The notes below the pieces were generated by a model, which ran no database searches, had not been told where the DNA came from, and saw only the letters and a list, made by a program, of their open reading frames with translations. Positions 1-9,412 of a DNA stretch of 64,000 bases are shown here, in pieces. Location: the NCBI GenBank assembly GCA_965242535.1, contig OZ251458.1, positions 3,162,001 through 3,226,000 of the forward strand, given 5' to 3'. The DNA comes from VXRD01 sp965242535. Lineage in GTDB: Bacteria > Latescibacterota > UBA2968. Position numbers and translations under genes: made by a program. Numbering within the stretch: position 1 is the first letter of the stretch; the number at the start of each line of letters is the position of its first letter.

Positions 1-333
1 TTTGGTCCTTCAGCATCGTGGGTTGCCTCCGATGCCTTCGGCGACCTACTTTTTTTTAACAGCAAAAAAAAGTAGGCAAAAAATGCCGCTCTCATGCGCC
101 GAGGGGCTTGCACAGCGCAAAGCGCTTTTGTAATAGAACGACATGCGCCAGCCTGCAAGGTGGGTTGCAAAATGGACGTGGGTTGCGAGACGGACTTGCG
201 CGCTGTGCCTGATGGCTTTCGGTGATGGGCTTTTGCGATGGCACGTTTGGCGATGGCTTAATTGACGTACGGCATCACTTTCGTCACGCTCTTGAAAAAT
301 TGAAATTTCAAATCATTTAATTTTCAGAGTACT
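1..333 (-). repeat. MITE-like interspersed repeat, copy A (cut by window start)
   Basis: Inverted copy of the ~400-bp element also seen at 8910, 17323, 26243/27709, 34964, 45738 and 51640. Its outer terminus lies at 333 and reads, on the minus strand, TTAGTACTCTGAAAATTAA. The internal hairpin CCTACTTTTT...AAAAAGTAGG lies near 47-76. The terminus overlaps the stop codon of the ferrochelatase gene. No coding potential is convincing. Confidence 0.75.
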
Positions 334-1246
334 AAATCGCCGCTTCTACGGCATCGGCTATCGCTTCGATGAATGGAGGGGCGCTGTTCATCATCTCGGT
401 GCGCGCGAGGTGAATCCCGCGTTGTCGCGCAATTTTTTGGCAACCGATGTCGATATCGTAAAGCACTTCGACGTGATCGCATACAAAACCTATCGGCGCG
501 ACGAGAACGTGGCGATAATTGCCATCGGCGAGCGCGGGAATGACGTCCTTGATCTGCGGGCCGAGCCAGGGTTCGCCCGTGTTTGCGGCACTTTGATAGG
601 CAAACATCCAATCCACGGGCCCCAGTTGTTCGGCGATGGCATGGGCGTTGCGCTTTAATTCCTCGTCGTAGAGGTCGCCCATTTGCAGCAATCGAGCGGG
701 CAAGCTGTGCGCGGAAAATACGATCTTTGCCCTTTGCCTCGCGTCTTTGGGGAATCGCGCCAATCCCGCTTTCACTTTTGCCACCTGTGCGCGGATCAAG
801 CCGGGTTGATCGCACCACGAATCGATGTATGAAAACGCAATCGCACGGCCTCGCTGTGCTTCGCGCACCGCGCTGTGATAACGCCCGATGCTCATGCGCG
901 AGTAGTGCGGCGCCATCACAATACCCACGGCTTTTTCAATGCCATCGGCCCGCATTTTCGCCACCGCATCTGCAATGCGCGGTTGCCAGTGGCGCATTCC
1001 CACGTACGCCCGCGCATTTCGCCCGCGCTTTTTCAACGCCTTCTCGACATTCTCTGCTTGCTCAAAGGTGCGGTCATTCAAGGGCGATTTGCCGCCGATT
1101 TGCGCGTAGCGGTTGCGAAATTCCGCCACAAATTCCGGCGACATCGGCCTGCCCCCGCGAATATCGCTCAAATAGGCCGGCATATCGTCCAGCGAATCCG
1201 GGCTGCCGTAGGCCATGATCAGGACGCCGATGGGGTTCTCGTTCAT
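332..1246 (-). CDS. hemH: Ferrochelatase, coproporphyrin type
   Basis: 304-aa enzyme that inserts Fe(II) into a porphyrin in late heme synthesis. The catalytic HSLP motif is at residues 180-183 (B. subtilis H183). The second active-site block DHVEVLYD, with E260 (B. subtilis E264), and the YQSAANTGEPWLGP block are present. These blocks match monoderm-type CpfC more closely than E. coli HemH, so coproporphyrin III may be the substrate (inference). The ATG at 1246 opens the conserved N-terminal strand MNENPIGVLIMAYG; an upstream in-frame ATG would add 60 unconserved residues. The stop codon TAG falls inside the terminus of a repeat element. No other heme gene is in the window. Confidence 0.93.
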   Translation of the reverse strand: MNENPIGVLIMAYGSPDSLDDMPAYLSDIRGGRPMSPEFVAEFRNRYAQIGGKSPLNDRTFEQAENVEKALKKRGRNARAYVGMRHWQPRIADAVAKMRADGIEKAVGIVMAPHYSRMSIGRYHSAVREAQRGRAIAFSYIDSWCDQPGLIRAQVAKVKAGLARFPKDARQRAKIVFSAHSLPARLLQMGDLYDEELKRNAHAIAEQLGPVDWMFAYQSAANTGEPWLGPQIKDVIPALADGNYRHVLVAPIGFVCDHVEVLYDIDIGCQKIARQRGIHLARTEMMNSAPPFIEAIADAVEAAI

Positions 1247-1422
1247 AAGTGATTTTACCACGGGTTCGGTTGACGCACTCCCCGATCTGAAGCGATGGGA
1301 ATTTACGGATTTTTTAGGGCATGACAATTTGATTTTACTCGTCCGTATTCTGCCGCACATCGGGGATGAATGGGGAACGGGGGTTGCTCGTCTCGGATTC
1401 GCAGAGATGCCTTTCATTCGCT

Positions 1423-2328
1423 TCACACCTCTGCGTCTTGCAAAATATTCTCAATCCGTTCCAATTCCCCGTCTGAAAACGCGACCTCTGCCGCGCCGAC
1501 GTGTTCTTTGACTTGGGCGGGATTTTTCGCGCCGACGAGCACGCAAGTCACTTCCTCGCGGCGCAAAAGCCAAGCGATGGCGAGTTGCACCAGCGTGATA
1601 TTTTTGTCGGCGGCGACCGCCTTTAACCGATCTGCGATTGCGAGATACCGGGCGAAGAGCTCGCCTTGAAAACGGGGCGAGCGCGTGCGTTCATCGCCTT
1701 CGGGAAAGACGTGGTCGGGCGCGTATTTGCCCGTGAGCAAGCCTTTGCCCAAGGGGCTGTGGGCCAAGATGCCAATGCCCGTGCGTTTGCAAAAGCCCAT
1801 GTCTTCGGCTTCAATGGCGCGGTCAAACACGTTGTAGCGCGGCTGGTTGGCGTGAAACGGGGCGATGTCATACGCCCGTTGCATCTGCGCGGCGTTGAAG
1901 TTGGACACCCCGATAAAGCGCGTTTTGCCCTGTTCTCGCAACCGCGCCATCGCTTCCATGCTTTCCTCGATGGGATATCGCGCGTTCCAACTGTGAATTT
2001 GATACAGGTCGACACAATCGACACCGAGGTTGCGGAGGCTGTTTTCAATGGCGCGTTCGATGTCTTTGCGCGAATATTGACGGCTGACTTTTGTGGCGAG
2101 AAAGCACCGCTCGCGATAGCCGTCTTCGAGTGCCCTGCCCAATGTGGCTTCGCTCGTGCGATAGGCTTGGGCCGTGTCGAGCAGGGTAATGCCGCTGTCG
2201 ATGGCCGCGCGCACGGTGTCGATGCAGGTGTTTTCGTCCAAGTCGCCCATGCCGCCGCCAATGGGCCACGCGCCCAAGCCGATGACCGGCACAGCCGGGC
2301 CGTCCTTGCCGAGTTGTCGATGGTTCAT
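1423..2328 (-). CDS. Aldo/keto reductase
   Basis: 301-aa NAD(P)H-dependent oxidoreductase with the AKR (beta/alpha)8 layout. The catalytic tetrad is recognisable: Asp and Tyr in LLDTAQAYRTSE, Lys in FLATKVS, and His in LYQIHSWN. The cofactor-binding end carries LLRREEVTCVLVGAKNP. The start at 2328 has a strong Shine-Dalgarno (AAGGAGGAGTT) just upstream and matches the family N-terminus (LGKDGPAVPVIGLGAWPIGGG in part). The substrate cannot be predicted. It lies upstream of hemH on the same strand with a 176-bp gap, so an operon is uncertain. Confidence 0.9.
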   Translation of the reverse strand: MNHRQLGKDGPAVPVIGLGAWPIGGGMGDLDENTCIDTVRAAIDSGITLLDTAQAYRTSEATLGRALEDGYRERCFLATKVSRQYSRKDIERAIENSLRNLGVDCVDLYQIHSWNARYPIEESMEAMARLREQGKTRFIGVSNFNAAQMQRAYDIAPFHANQPRYNVFDRAIEAEDMGFCKRTGIGILAHSPLGKGLLTGKYAPDHVFPEGDERTRSPRFQGELFARYLAIADRLKAVAADKNITLVQLAIAWLLRREEVTCVLVGAKNPAQVKEHVGAAEVAFSDGELERIENILQDAEV

Positions 2329-2453
2329 AACTCCTCCTTGAAATGCGGGAAACCGCGATGCTTGATTTTCGGTGTGGGATGCCCTAAGTTCAAAGTCCCA
2401 TGTGATATTCAAAAGCGGGATGCGGACAACTCAAAATCAATGGAAAGGTTTTT

Positions 2454-3617
2454 ATGGCGATGATCGATACGCCCGCCGCGCTGAAGGCACTCGTCAACCG
2501 CGCCTTGGACGCGCCCTGCGTGGGCATAGACACGGAATTTTTTTGGGAGCAAACCTATTACCCGAAGTTGGGCCTTGTGCAAGTGGGATTTGCCGCAGGC
2601 GATAGTCACTTGGTCGATGCGGTCGCCCTGCCCGATCTGTCCCCGTTGGGCGCGTTGCTAGCCGATGGCGGCACGGTGAAAATTTTGCACGATGCACAGC
2701 AAGACCTCTGGATTTTAAGGCGAGCAACGGGCGCCGTGCCGAGCAATATCTTCGACACGCGCTGCGCCGCGGGGTTTGTGGGGTTGAGTTCGACCCTGTC
2801 GCTGAACAATTTGTTGCGTATCCGCCTCGGTATTCCGTTGAGCAAAACCGAGACGCGCACAGACTGGTTGCGCCGCCCCCTCTCGGATAAGCAACGCGCG
2901 TATGCCTTGGATGATGTGCGATTTTTGCCCGCGTTGCGCGACCATCTCCTCGCCGAGATTCGCCAGCGCGACCGAGAAAACCTGTTGGCGGATGAACTCC
3001 GTCAATACGATTGTGCCGAATTGTACGACGACCGCGTGCCCGAAGAGCAATATCTGCGCGTAAAGGGCACGAGCCGGCTTTCGAGACGCGAGTTGGGCAT
3101 CGTGCGCGAGTTGGCGACGTGGCGAGAAGAAAAAGCGCGACAGATCGACCGCCCGAAAAACCGCGTGCTGATGGATGATGTGATCGTGCAAATCGCCAAG
3201 CGCAAACCCCAATCGCTTCAGGCTTTGAAAAAATTGCGGGGCATTGGGAGAGCGACCGCAAATTCCCACGGCCGAATCCTTTTGGAGATCGTGCGGCACG
3301 GCCAGGCGATGGCCCTTCAAAATTGCCCGTCTGTCGCGCGGCCTACACGCCTCGATCCCGCGGACGAAGCGCGGCTCGATCTCGCCCTGGCTTTTTTGCG
3401 CGGTCGGTGTTTGTCGCGGGGAATCGACATCTCGATGGTGGCATCGCGTGCCGAGGTGAGAACGCTCATTCACAATCCGAAAAGCGAAACCGCGCATCCC
3501 TTGCACACCGGTTGGCGATACGAATTTGTGGGCGCGGATTTGATCGCGCTCTTGAACGGGGAACACATCCTCGGCATCGATCCGCAAACGCGCTTGCCCG
3601 AGTTGGTGCGGGGGTGA
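2454..3617 (+). CDS. rnd: Ribonuclease D
   Basis: 387-aa 3'-5' exoribonuclease of tRNA/stable RNA processing. The DEDDy exonuclease residues are visible: D26 and E28 in GIDTEFFWE, Asp in HDAQQDLWIL, and Tyr/Asp in YALDDVRFLP. The C-terminal half has one clear HRDC domain (RELGIVRELATWREEKA..., about residues 205-285) and a weaker second one. Length is normal (E. coli 375 aa). It is a single gene on the plus strand between two minus-strand genes. A short motif shared with two other intergenic sites (GATGCGGACAACT) lies at 2419, just upstream. Confidence 0.92.
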   Translation: MAMIDTPAALKALVNRALDAPCVGIDTEFFWEQTYYPKLGLVQVGFAAGDSHLVDAVALPDLSPLGALLADGGTVKILHDAQQDLWILRRATGAVPSNIFDTRCAAGFVGLSSTLSLNNLLRIRLGIPLSKTETRTDWLRRPLSDKQRAYALDDVRFLPALRDHLLAEIRQRDRENLLADELRQYDCAELYDDRVPEEQYLRVKGTSRLSRRELGIVRELATWREEKARQIDRPKNRVLMDDVIVQIAKRKPQSLQALKKLRGIGRATANSHGRILLEIVRHGQAMALQNCPSVARPTRLDPADEARLDLALAFLRGRCLSRGIDISMVASRAEVRTLIHNPKSETAHPLHTGWRYEFVGADLIALLNGEHILGIDPQTRLPELVRG

Positions 3618-3742
3618 GATGCGAGATGGAACGACGAAAGGTGCGAAAGGGCCAGGGGCTTCTCGAAGATACGAGGATGAAGCGCACGGAGCAACCACAG
3701 CACAGGGCGTAGCTTACGATGGGCAGAGCGAATAAACGCCTT

Positions 3743-5728
3743 TCACCACCCGTGAACGGAGTGTCCCTCTTCGGGGAAAAAGGTAAAATCGACGACTGAG
3801 GAAACGCCTACGCCGACCACGTAACCGATCACGAGGCCAAAGAACAACGGGACGCACCGCCGATAGAGCGCGATGCCGCCAATCCGCAAAATGACGAGTT
3901 TGGACGCCCACGTCAAAAAGATGCTGAACGCATAGACGCGCGAGCCTTGCATGCGCTGAAATGCCAAGCCGAGCGGGTGCAGGGGCCACCACGGAACGCG
4001 ATTGCGGAGGAGCATCAGCGCGCCTGCTTGTGCGAGGCCAAAAACCCAAACCCCTATTTTGCCGGGGTCAAAAACCGTTTTGTCCGCGCCGACGATGGCG
4101 GAAACCATGCGGTCATACGTGCGAATATTCGCGCCGCTAAAACCGGAAAGGCCGAGGTTTTGCCCCGCGTAATGATACCCCAAATGGATGATGAACAGGC
4201 ACGATCCGAAGAACCCCGCGGCAAAGGCCAGCAGGACGATCCAGAAAACCCAGCGGCGGCGGACGTCATTCCCCAGGAGTTTGAGGTGATGGGGCAGGGC
4301 GGGCCACGCGGGAATGCGCGAATTGCCAAAGAACGCGCTGGAATTGATCACGCCCAGCGCGACCGCGTTTTTTGGCGTGAGGGTCGCGGTTCCCGTGAAA
4401 ATTTCGACGATCGCGCCCCCTTTGCCGCCCACGGGAAAGAGATAGGAAAAGCCGCTGGCCGCGGTGTATTTGGCAATGGTGAAATAGGCGGCGTAGAGCA
4501 AAAAGAGGTGAAACAGGGCGAGCGGGGGCGACAGGCCCAAGGCGACGAACCAGCCCCAAACAAAGAGGGTCGAGGCGAGAAAACCGAGCAGGGCAAAGCG
4601 ATAGGCGATCAGGCCATCATCCCCGCGGCCCGTGAGAGCTGCGCGGAGGACGTGGCGCAAATGGCCTCGCGCGACCCAGATCGCCCACAGCGCGAGGAAG
4701 ATAAACGCGCCGTGGGATTCCAAAATGAGGATCTCGCCCGCCTCGGCCTGTTGCCCGGAAAGCCCGACGTGAAATCCCGTGCGGGCCATCACCCCTTCTT
4801 TGACAATGGCGATGAGGCGAAACGCCCAGAAACTGAAGAGAATATCGAGATTGCACAAGTAGGTCAGGCCCACGACGGGCGGCAAGATACGCAAGTAAAA
4901 CGATGGAAAGTCGCGCGCGATGGGCACTTCTTTGGTCAGATAACCGTCGTAAATGCCGATGCGCGGCAAACTGATGGCGAAATACCCGAGGATGTTCCAG
5001 GCGAAAACCCCGAAGACGATGGCGAATCCCATCCAAAAGAGTTTGTCGCAAAAAATGCCTGGGATGGCGCGGCCGGGGTTGTCGAAGCCCTCGGTCAGCG
5101 CGATGGGAAATGCGGCGAGCGGAAAGGTGAGCCGCTCGTTTTCTTCCCACTGTTTTTGAAAGATGACCGCGAGGCACGAGCCGGCGACGACGAGGGCGAT
5201 GGACACGGCGAACCACCAGTGCAAAGACGCCAGCCATCCGCGCCAAGGGATGCCCGCGCCCTCGGGAAGGCCCTCGTAGTAGGTGCGGATAATCTCGGGC
5301 GTCGCTTGGGGCAAACACCACCAGGGCAAAATGTCAAAGAGAATTTCTTCCCATCGGTTTTCGGGCGAGGCGTAGTAAAACGGCGTGCTGACCACGCCGC
5401 CCCAATAGGTCGTCCACCCACTTGCCGAGACCGTGCCCACGATCCACGACATGCTGTAGATGACCAACAGCTCTGCGCTGGACAAAGCCATGCGCGGCCA
5501 CGCGAGTTTGAGCACGAGGTTGATCGCGAGCCAGGCGACAAAGGGCAAGAGCATGGCCATGGACAACTGCGATTTGACCAGCGAGGCAGACCCCAGGATC
5601 ATGCCCGTGTAGTCGCTGTAAATATTGAGCCAGGCAGCGGTCGCCGCGCCGAGGAGCACAGCGCGGACCGTAATGCGCCGAGGACGCGCGGGTTCGGATT
5701 GTGATTGCGGAAGGGCCATTGGGTGCAT
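3743..5728 (-). CDS. DUF6785/DUF6784 OPT-like multi-pass transporter
   Basis: 661-aa inner-membrane protein with about 14-16 hydrophobic segments. It is the first of three paralogues here (others at 57326 and 59330). All share an N-terminal TM block, a conserved ASPENRWEE/FATPENGWAE-type loop near residue 120, a QKQWEENERLTFPL loop, a (V)PWWPLHPLG block, and the C-terminal signature GH-x-VHG(W/F). The family is recognised as DUF6785 with a C-terminal DUF6784, distantly related to oligopeptide transporters; the substrate is unknown. It abuts the DMT exporter upstream (start at 5728, that gene's stop at 5729-5731), so the two are probably co-transcribed. A second in-frame ATG at 5719 is possible. 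Confidence 0.8.
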   Translation of the reverse strand: MHPMALPQSQSEPARPRRITVRAVLLGAATAAWLNIYSDYTGMILGSASLVKSQLSMAMLLPFVAWLAINLVLKLAWPRMALSSAELLVIYSMSWIVGTVSASGWTTYWGGVVSTPFYYASPENRWEEILFDILPWWCLPQATPEIIRTYYEGLPEGAGIPWRGWLASLHWWFAVSIALVVAGSCLAVIFQKQWEENERLTFPLAAFPIALTEGFDNPGRAIPGIFCDKLFWMGFAIVFGVFAWNILGYFAISLPRIGIYDGYLTKEVPIARDFPSFYLRILPPVVGLTYLCNLDILFSFWAFRLIAIVKEGVMARTGFHVGLSGQQAEAGEILILESHGAFIFLALWAIWVARGHLRHVLRAALTGRGDDGLIAYRFALLGFLASTLFVWGWFVALGLSPPLALFHLFLLYAAYFTIAKYTAASGFSYLFPVGGKGGAIVEIFTGTATLTPKNAVALGVINSSAFFGNSRIPAWPALPHHLKLLGNDVRRRWVFWIVLLAFAAGFFGSCLFIIHLGYHYAGQNLGLSGFSGANIRTYDRMVSAIVGADKTVFDPGKIGVWVFGLAQAGALMLLRNRVPWWPLHPLGLAFQRMQGSRVYAFSIFLTWASKLVILRIGGIALYRRCVPLFFGLVIGYVVGVGVSSVVDFTFFPEEGHSVHGW

Positions 5729-6616
5729 TCAAAGCACGAGCAGGACGCCGGCCACACAGAGCGCGACGCCGATGAGCAGGCGCGCTGTGAATCGTTCTTT
5801 GAGAAAGATAGCCGCCAGAATGAGGGAAATGACGGGCGTTACGGACGACAGCGTCGCGGTTTTGGCCGGCCCGATAAACAGAACGGCTTCGATGTACAAA
5901 TAAGAGCCGACGCCCATGCCCACGAGTCCGGTAAGGGCGATCAGCGCGAAGGTCCGCCAGCCGATATCGCGCAGGTTGCCGCGCCCCTGATTGAGCCGCC
6001 AAATGCCGAATAATGCGAGGGCCACGAGCGGCATGCGGATGCTGTTGGCCTGGACATTGGTGAGATTTGCCATCGCGGGTTTGAGCATGGTGGTGCTCAA
6101 GCCCCAGAGCAAGGCCGTCGACAGGGCATAGAAGATCCCCCGTTTGAGGCGCGCGGGGCGTTCCCGCCTGCTATCGCGGCTTTGATGCGACTGATGCGCA
6201 ATCGCTACAACGCCGGAAGCGGCCAGCACGCATCCGAAAATAAAGGTGCCGGTGATGGGGACATCGAGCAGCAGTTGCTCCCAAATCAACGTGGTGATCG
6301 GCAAGGTCCCCACCAGAGCCATCGTGCGCGATACCCCAATTTCTTTCAAGGCGTGCAAGTAGAGTTGATCGCCGATGACAATGCCGATGACGACCGAGCC
6401 GATCAAAAGCCCCCATTCGCCTAGCGGCACATCGATCAAGGTGGAAAGGGGCGGGCCAAAGGGCAACAGCATCCAGAAAAACGGCCCGGAAACGCCGCAG
6501 CGGATGGCCGTAATCAGTGCCGCAGGCAGGTTCTGAGACAGGATTCTCAAAACCAAGCTGGTGGATGCCCAAACCAGTGTGGCTCCCAGTGCAACCCCTT
6601 CGCCGTAATTGATCAC
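5729..6616 (-). CDS. EamA/DMT superfamily exporter
   Basis: 295-aa protein with ten predicted TM helices in two EamA repeats; the second begins near GIFYALSTALLWGLSTTMLK. DMT proteins export amino acids, nucleotide precursors or drugs; the substrate is unknown. A GTG at 6616 (MINYGEGVALGATLVWA) gives the usual DMT N-terminus directly before TM1. The ATG at 6718 would add a 34-residue polar extension and has no clear ribosome site. It runs head-to-tail into the DUF6785 transporter without a gap, suggesting an operon. Confidence 0.85.
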   Translation of the reverse strand: MINYGEGVALGATLVWASTSLVLRILSQNLPAALITAIRCGVSGPFFWMLLPFGPPLSTLIDVPLGEWGLLIGSVVIGIVIGDQLYLHALKEIGVSRTMALVGTLPITTLIWEQLLLDVPITGTFIFGCVLAASGVVAIAHQSHQSRDSRRERPARLKRGIFYALSTALLWGLSTTMLKPAMANLTNVQANSIRMPLVALALFGIWRLNQGRGNLRDIGWRTFALIALTGLVGMGVGSYLYIEAVLFIGPAKTATLSSVTPVISLILAAIFLKERFTARLLIGVALCVAGVLLVL

Positions 6617-6795
6617 CCTCGCGCTCCGCGTTTTTTTTGTCTCTTTTTTGTCGGTATTTTGAGTAGTGATAGATCTCGCATTTGTCAAGGATGTAATGGC
6701 GGGTTTTCGAGTCCACAATTCAAGGGTTGACGCGGTGCTTCTCGGTCATTTCGGATATCTCGCAACATTTCTCTTTAGAACGAAAGGAAATAGAC

Positions 6796-7095
6796 ATGAA
6801 AAATTTTGTGCTCGTGAAATCGACCCTGCTCCTGCGAAATTTTGTTTGTTTTCTCATGATTTTTCTTTTTTGTTTTAATGTGTCGAGTTCTGAAGATGAG
6901 GTCCTTCTCATTGAGCGGGATGTCGAGATCGGCGAATCCATGGGCGGAATTTGGCGCCCGACTATCCACACGGATTCCGTGTCTGTCTATCGAGATTCTC
7001 TTCTAACCTGTCGTTCAAGACGCGCAACAAACGAAATGCAGGCCCTCGCCGATGTTGCCATCGACCGCATTTTGCGAGGTATTCGCGCAACCTAA
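6796..7095 (+). CDS. Small hypothetical secreted protein
   Basis: 99 aa. The start at 6796 follows AAAGGAAA and opens a signal-peptide-like stretch: basic MKNFVLVK, then a hydrophobic core LLLRNFVCFLMIFLFCF, with a likely cleavage near NVSSSE. The mature part of about 65 residues is acidic then basic, with no recognised domain. It lies 15 bp before msrB and may be co-transcribed. It is A+T rich compared with its neighbours. It is likely real because of the ribosome site and signal peptide, but no function can be assigned. Confidence 0.55.
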   Translation: MKNFVLVKSTLLLRNFVCFLMIFLFCFNVSSSEDEVLLIERDVEIGESMGGIWRPTIHTDSVSVYRDSLLTCRSRRATNEMQALADVAIDRILRGIRAT

Positions 7096-7110
7096 AGCAA
7101 GGGGATGACC

Positions 7111-7515
7111 ATGTCAGACGAAAAAATCACCCAAACGGACGCGGAATGGCGCGCCCAACTCACGGACGAACAGTATTACGTCTGCCGTCAGAAAGGCACG
7201 GAACGCGCCTTTACGGGCATGTATTGGGACTGCCGCGATGAAGGCGTGTACCGCTGCGTGTGTTGCCGGGCGGAACTCTTTCGCTCGGATCAAAAATTCG
7301 ACTCGCACTGCGGCTGGCCCAGTTTTTTTGACGCCATCGACCCCAACCGCATCGACCAGCGCGAAGACCTGAGCTTTGGCATGCGCCGCATCGAAGTCAC
7401 CTGCGCCCGTTGCGGCGCCCACCTCGGGCACATCTTCGACGATGGCCCGGCTCCGACGGGTCTGCGCTATTGCATCAACTCGGTCGCGCTCGATCTCGAG
7501 GCATCCACCGATTGA
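7111..7515 (+). CDS. msrB: Peptide-methionine (R)-S-oxide reductase MsrB
   Basis: 134-aa thioredoxin-dependent repair enzyme for methionine-R-sulfoxide. The zinc ligands are two CxxC pairs (CVCC and CARC). HCGWPSFFDAI and HLGHIFDDGP are conserved, and the catalytic Cys is in RYCINS. Length is that of a stand-alone MsrB. The ATG at 7111 is preferred over the one at 7105 because AAGGGG sits six bases before it. It is likely cytoplasmic, since no signal peptide is seen. A sulfatase gene follows 41 bp downstream. Confidence 0.95.
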   Translation: MSDEKITQTDAEWRAQLTDEQYYVCRQKGTERAFTGMYWDCRDEGVYRCVCCRAELFRSDQKFDSHCGWPSFFDAIDPNRIDQREDLSFGMRRIEVTCARCGAHLGHIFDDGPAPTGLRYCINSVALDLEASTD

Positions 7516-7556
7516 CGGGACAGTGCCTCCGCCCCCACTCAAAGAAAGGAACATCC

Positions 7557-8831
7557 ATGTCCGACAAACCCAATTTCATCGTCTTTATGAGCGACGACCA
7601 CGGGCACCGCGATCTCTCGTGCATGGGCGCGACCGATTTTCAAACGCCCAATTTTGACCGCATCGCGGCTCGGGGCGTCAAACTCACCCGCTGGTATTCC
7701 AACGCGCCGATCTGTTCGGCCGGGCGATGCGGCATTCTCACCGGGCGATATCCCATTGCCGCGGGCATTCCCGGCAACGTGGGGATCCATGCCGATGGCC
7801 TGTCGTCCGAGTTGCCCACCATTCCCAGCGCGCTCAAAGAACTGGGCTACCAAACCTACATGTCGGGCAAATGGCACTTGGGCAACCGCGAACCCTTTTT
7901 GCCGCACAACCACGGCTTTGACCACTGGTTTGGCTTCAAAAACGGGTGTATCGACTACTACTCCCACACGTCCTATTGGGCGCTGGCTTCGGGCCGACAA
8001 GCGCGGCACGACCTTTGGGAAGACGGGAGGGAAGTGTATCGCAACGGCGAGTATTTCGTCGATCTCATGCGCGACAAAGCCATTGCGTACATCCAGCAAG
8101 CCAAGCGCGATGGCCGTCCGTTTTTCATGTACATCCCCTTTAATACGCCCCACTATCCCATGCACGCGCCCGAAGAATACATGGAACGCTTTGCCCACTT
8201 GCCGCGCTCTCGGCAACTCATGGCCGCCATGCTTTCGGTGATGGACGACGCCATCGGCAAAATCCTCGACGAACTCGAACGCTTGGCCCTCTTCGACGAC
8301 ACCTGCATCTTTTTTCAACCCGACCACGGCCCTTCGCGCGAACCGCGCAACTGGACGGATGGCACGGCCCTCCCCTTTCCCGGCGGCGACACGGGAGGCC
8401 TGCGCGGGCACAAGGGCACGCTTTGGGAAGGCGGCATCCGCGTCCCCACCCTGATGAGTTGGCCCGCCCGCGTTCGAGGCGGAAAGACCATCGACGAAAT
8501 CGGCATTGGCATGGACATCTTCCCCACCATGCTCACCGCCGCAGGTGGCACTCCCGAAGCCCATCGCCTCGACGGCGCAGACATTCTGCCCATGATCGCC
8601 GCCGACGCGCCCTCGCCGCACGCCGACGCCGACCTTTTTTGGACGCGCGGACAACGAGGCGAAACCCGCGCCATTCAGAACGACCGCTACAAACTCCTGC
8701 TCGACAAAGACGAAATTCACCTGTCCAATCTCGATATCGATCCCAACGAAACCACCAACATCGCAGGCGACGAGCCCGCGTTGACCAACGCCCTCCTCGC
8801 CCGCCTCAACGCATGGCACGGCGCTTTGTAG
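7557..8831 (+). CDS. Sulfatase (arylsulfatase family S1)
   Basis: 424-aa sulfate-ester hydrolase of the alkaline-phosphatase fold. The active-site Cys53 lies in C-S-A-G-R (residues 53-57), the position converted to formylglycine. Metal and substrate residues are seen in MSDDHGH (start), SGKWHLG and FFQPDHGP. No signal peptide is seen, so a cytoplasmic location or unusual export is possible. Start at 7557 follows AAAGAAAGGAAC. No formylglycine-generating enzyme gene is in the window. Substrate unknown; sulfated polysaccharide or lipid head groups are plausible. Confidence 0.92.
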   Translation: MSDKPNFIVFMSDDHGHRDLSCMGATDFQTPNFDRIAARGVKLTRWYSNAPICSAGRCGILTGRYPIAAGIPGNVGIHADGLSSELPTIPSALKELGYQTYMSGKWHLGNREPFLPHNHGFDHWFGFKNGCIDYYSHTSYWALASGRQARHDLWEDGREVYRNGEYFVDLMRDKAIAYIQQAKRDGRPFFMYIPFNTPHYPMHAPEEYMERFAHLPRSRQLMAAMLSVMDDAIGKILDELERLALFDDTCIFFQPDHGPSREPRNWTDGTALPFPGGDTGGLRGHKGTLWEGGIRVPTLMSWPARVRGGKTIDEIGIGMDIFPTMLTAAGGTPEAHRLDGADILPMIAADAPSPHADADLFWTRGQRGETRAIQNDRYKLLLDKDEIHLSNLDIDPNETTNIAGDEPALTNALLARLNAWHGAL

Positions 8832-8909
8832 GCAAAGGCGAGGTCATGCGAAATTGATCTTCCGTTATCCTATACCGGCCTTCAACGAGTCATGGCTTCG
8901 GGTATGGGG

Positions 8910-9200
8910 CCATTTGTACCAACTCATTCATTATCGGGATCGCTTTGCCGTTCCACCGTCCTTCAGAGAAGCCATGGCCAAACATGCCATCCCAAAAGTC
9001 CATCAACGAAAGCCATCAAGCACAGCGCGCAAGTCCGTCTCGCAACCCACATCCATTTTGCAACCCACCTCGCAGGCCGGCGCATGTCGTGCGATTACAA
9101 AAGCGATTGAACTGCTCGGGCAGTTGTACCCCGCTCGCCTACTTTTCTTTAGACGTTTATTCGCGTCTTCTCTGTTGACAAAAAGTAGGTCGCCTCCCTC
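8910..9200 (+). repeat. MITE-like interspersed repeat, copy B
   Basis: Shares with copy C a left arm beginning TTTGTACCAACTCATTC and the core GCGCAAGTCCGTCTCGCAAC. The internal hairpin is altered (a ~20-bp insertion between the CCTACTTTT and AAAAGTAGG arms), and neither terminal inverted repeat is present. No gene is seen between 8832 and 9412. Confidence 0.7.
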
Positions 9201-9268
9201 GTCCTGACGATCTTTTTGATCAATCGAGAACGCAGTCAGTAGTTAGGCTTCGCGTTGCCCCATCACCC

Positions 9269-9327
9269 GTAGGGACAGGCCCCCGTGCCTGTCCGAATGT
9301 CGGACAACCACAGGGGGTTGTCCCTAC
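9269..9327. repeat. REP-like palindromes, inverted pair
   Basis: A 26-bp unit GTAGGGACAGGC-CCCC-GTGCCTGTCC at 9269-9294 is followed by an inverted, diverged copy ending TTGTCCCTAC at 9327. The arms GGACAGGC/GCCTGTCC pair, and the unit recurs about 16 times in intergenic DNA of this window. Confidence 0.75.
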
Positions 9328-9412
9328 AAATGACATATCTGTTTGAAACGACGAGACAACACCGCGAGAATACCCCCGTTGCTCGCGATGTTGCTTTTAC
9401 CTCTTACGCCTT

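Noticed and set aside
3947..5704. 585-codon open frame antisense to the DUF6785 transporter
   Set aside because: Composition is low-complexity and charged, with no domain. It is the usual shadow of a G+C-rich membrane-protein gene, whose minus-strand frame is clearly real.
8854..9207. 117-codon frame after the sulfatase, and similar frames at 17319, 26321, 35013 and 45645
   Set aside because: All are translations of the same non-coding MITE-like repeat; the frames are not conserved between copies.
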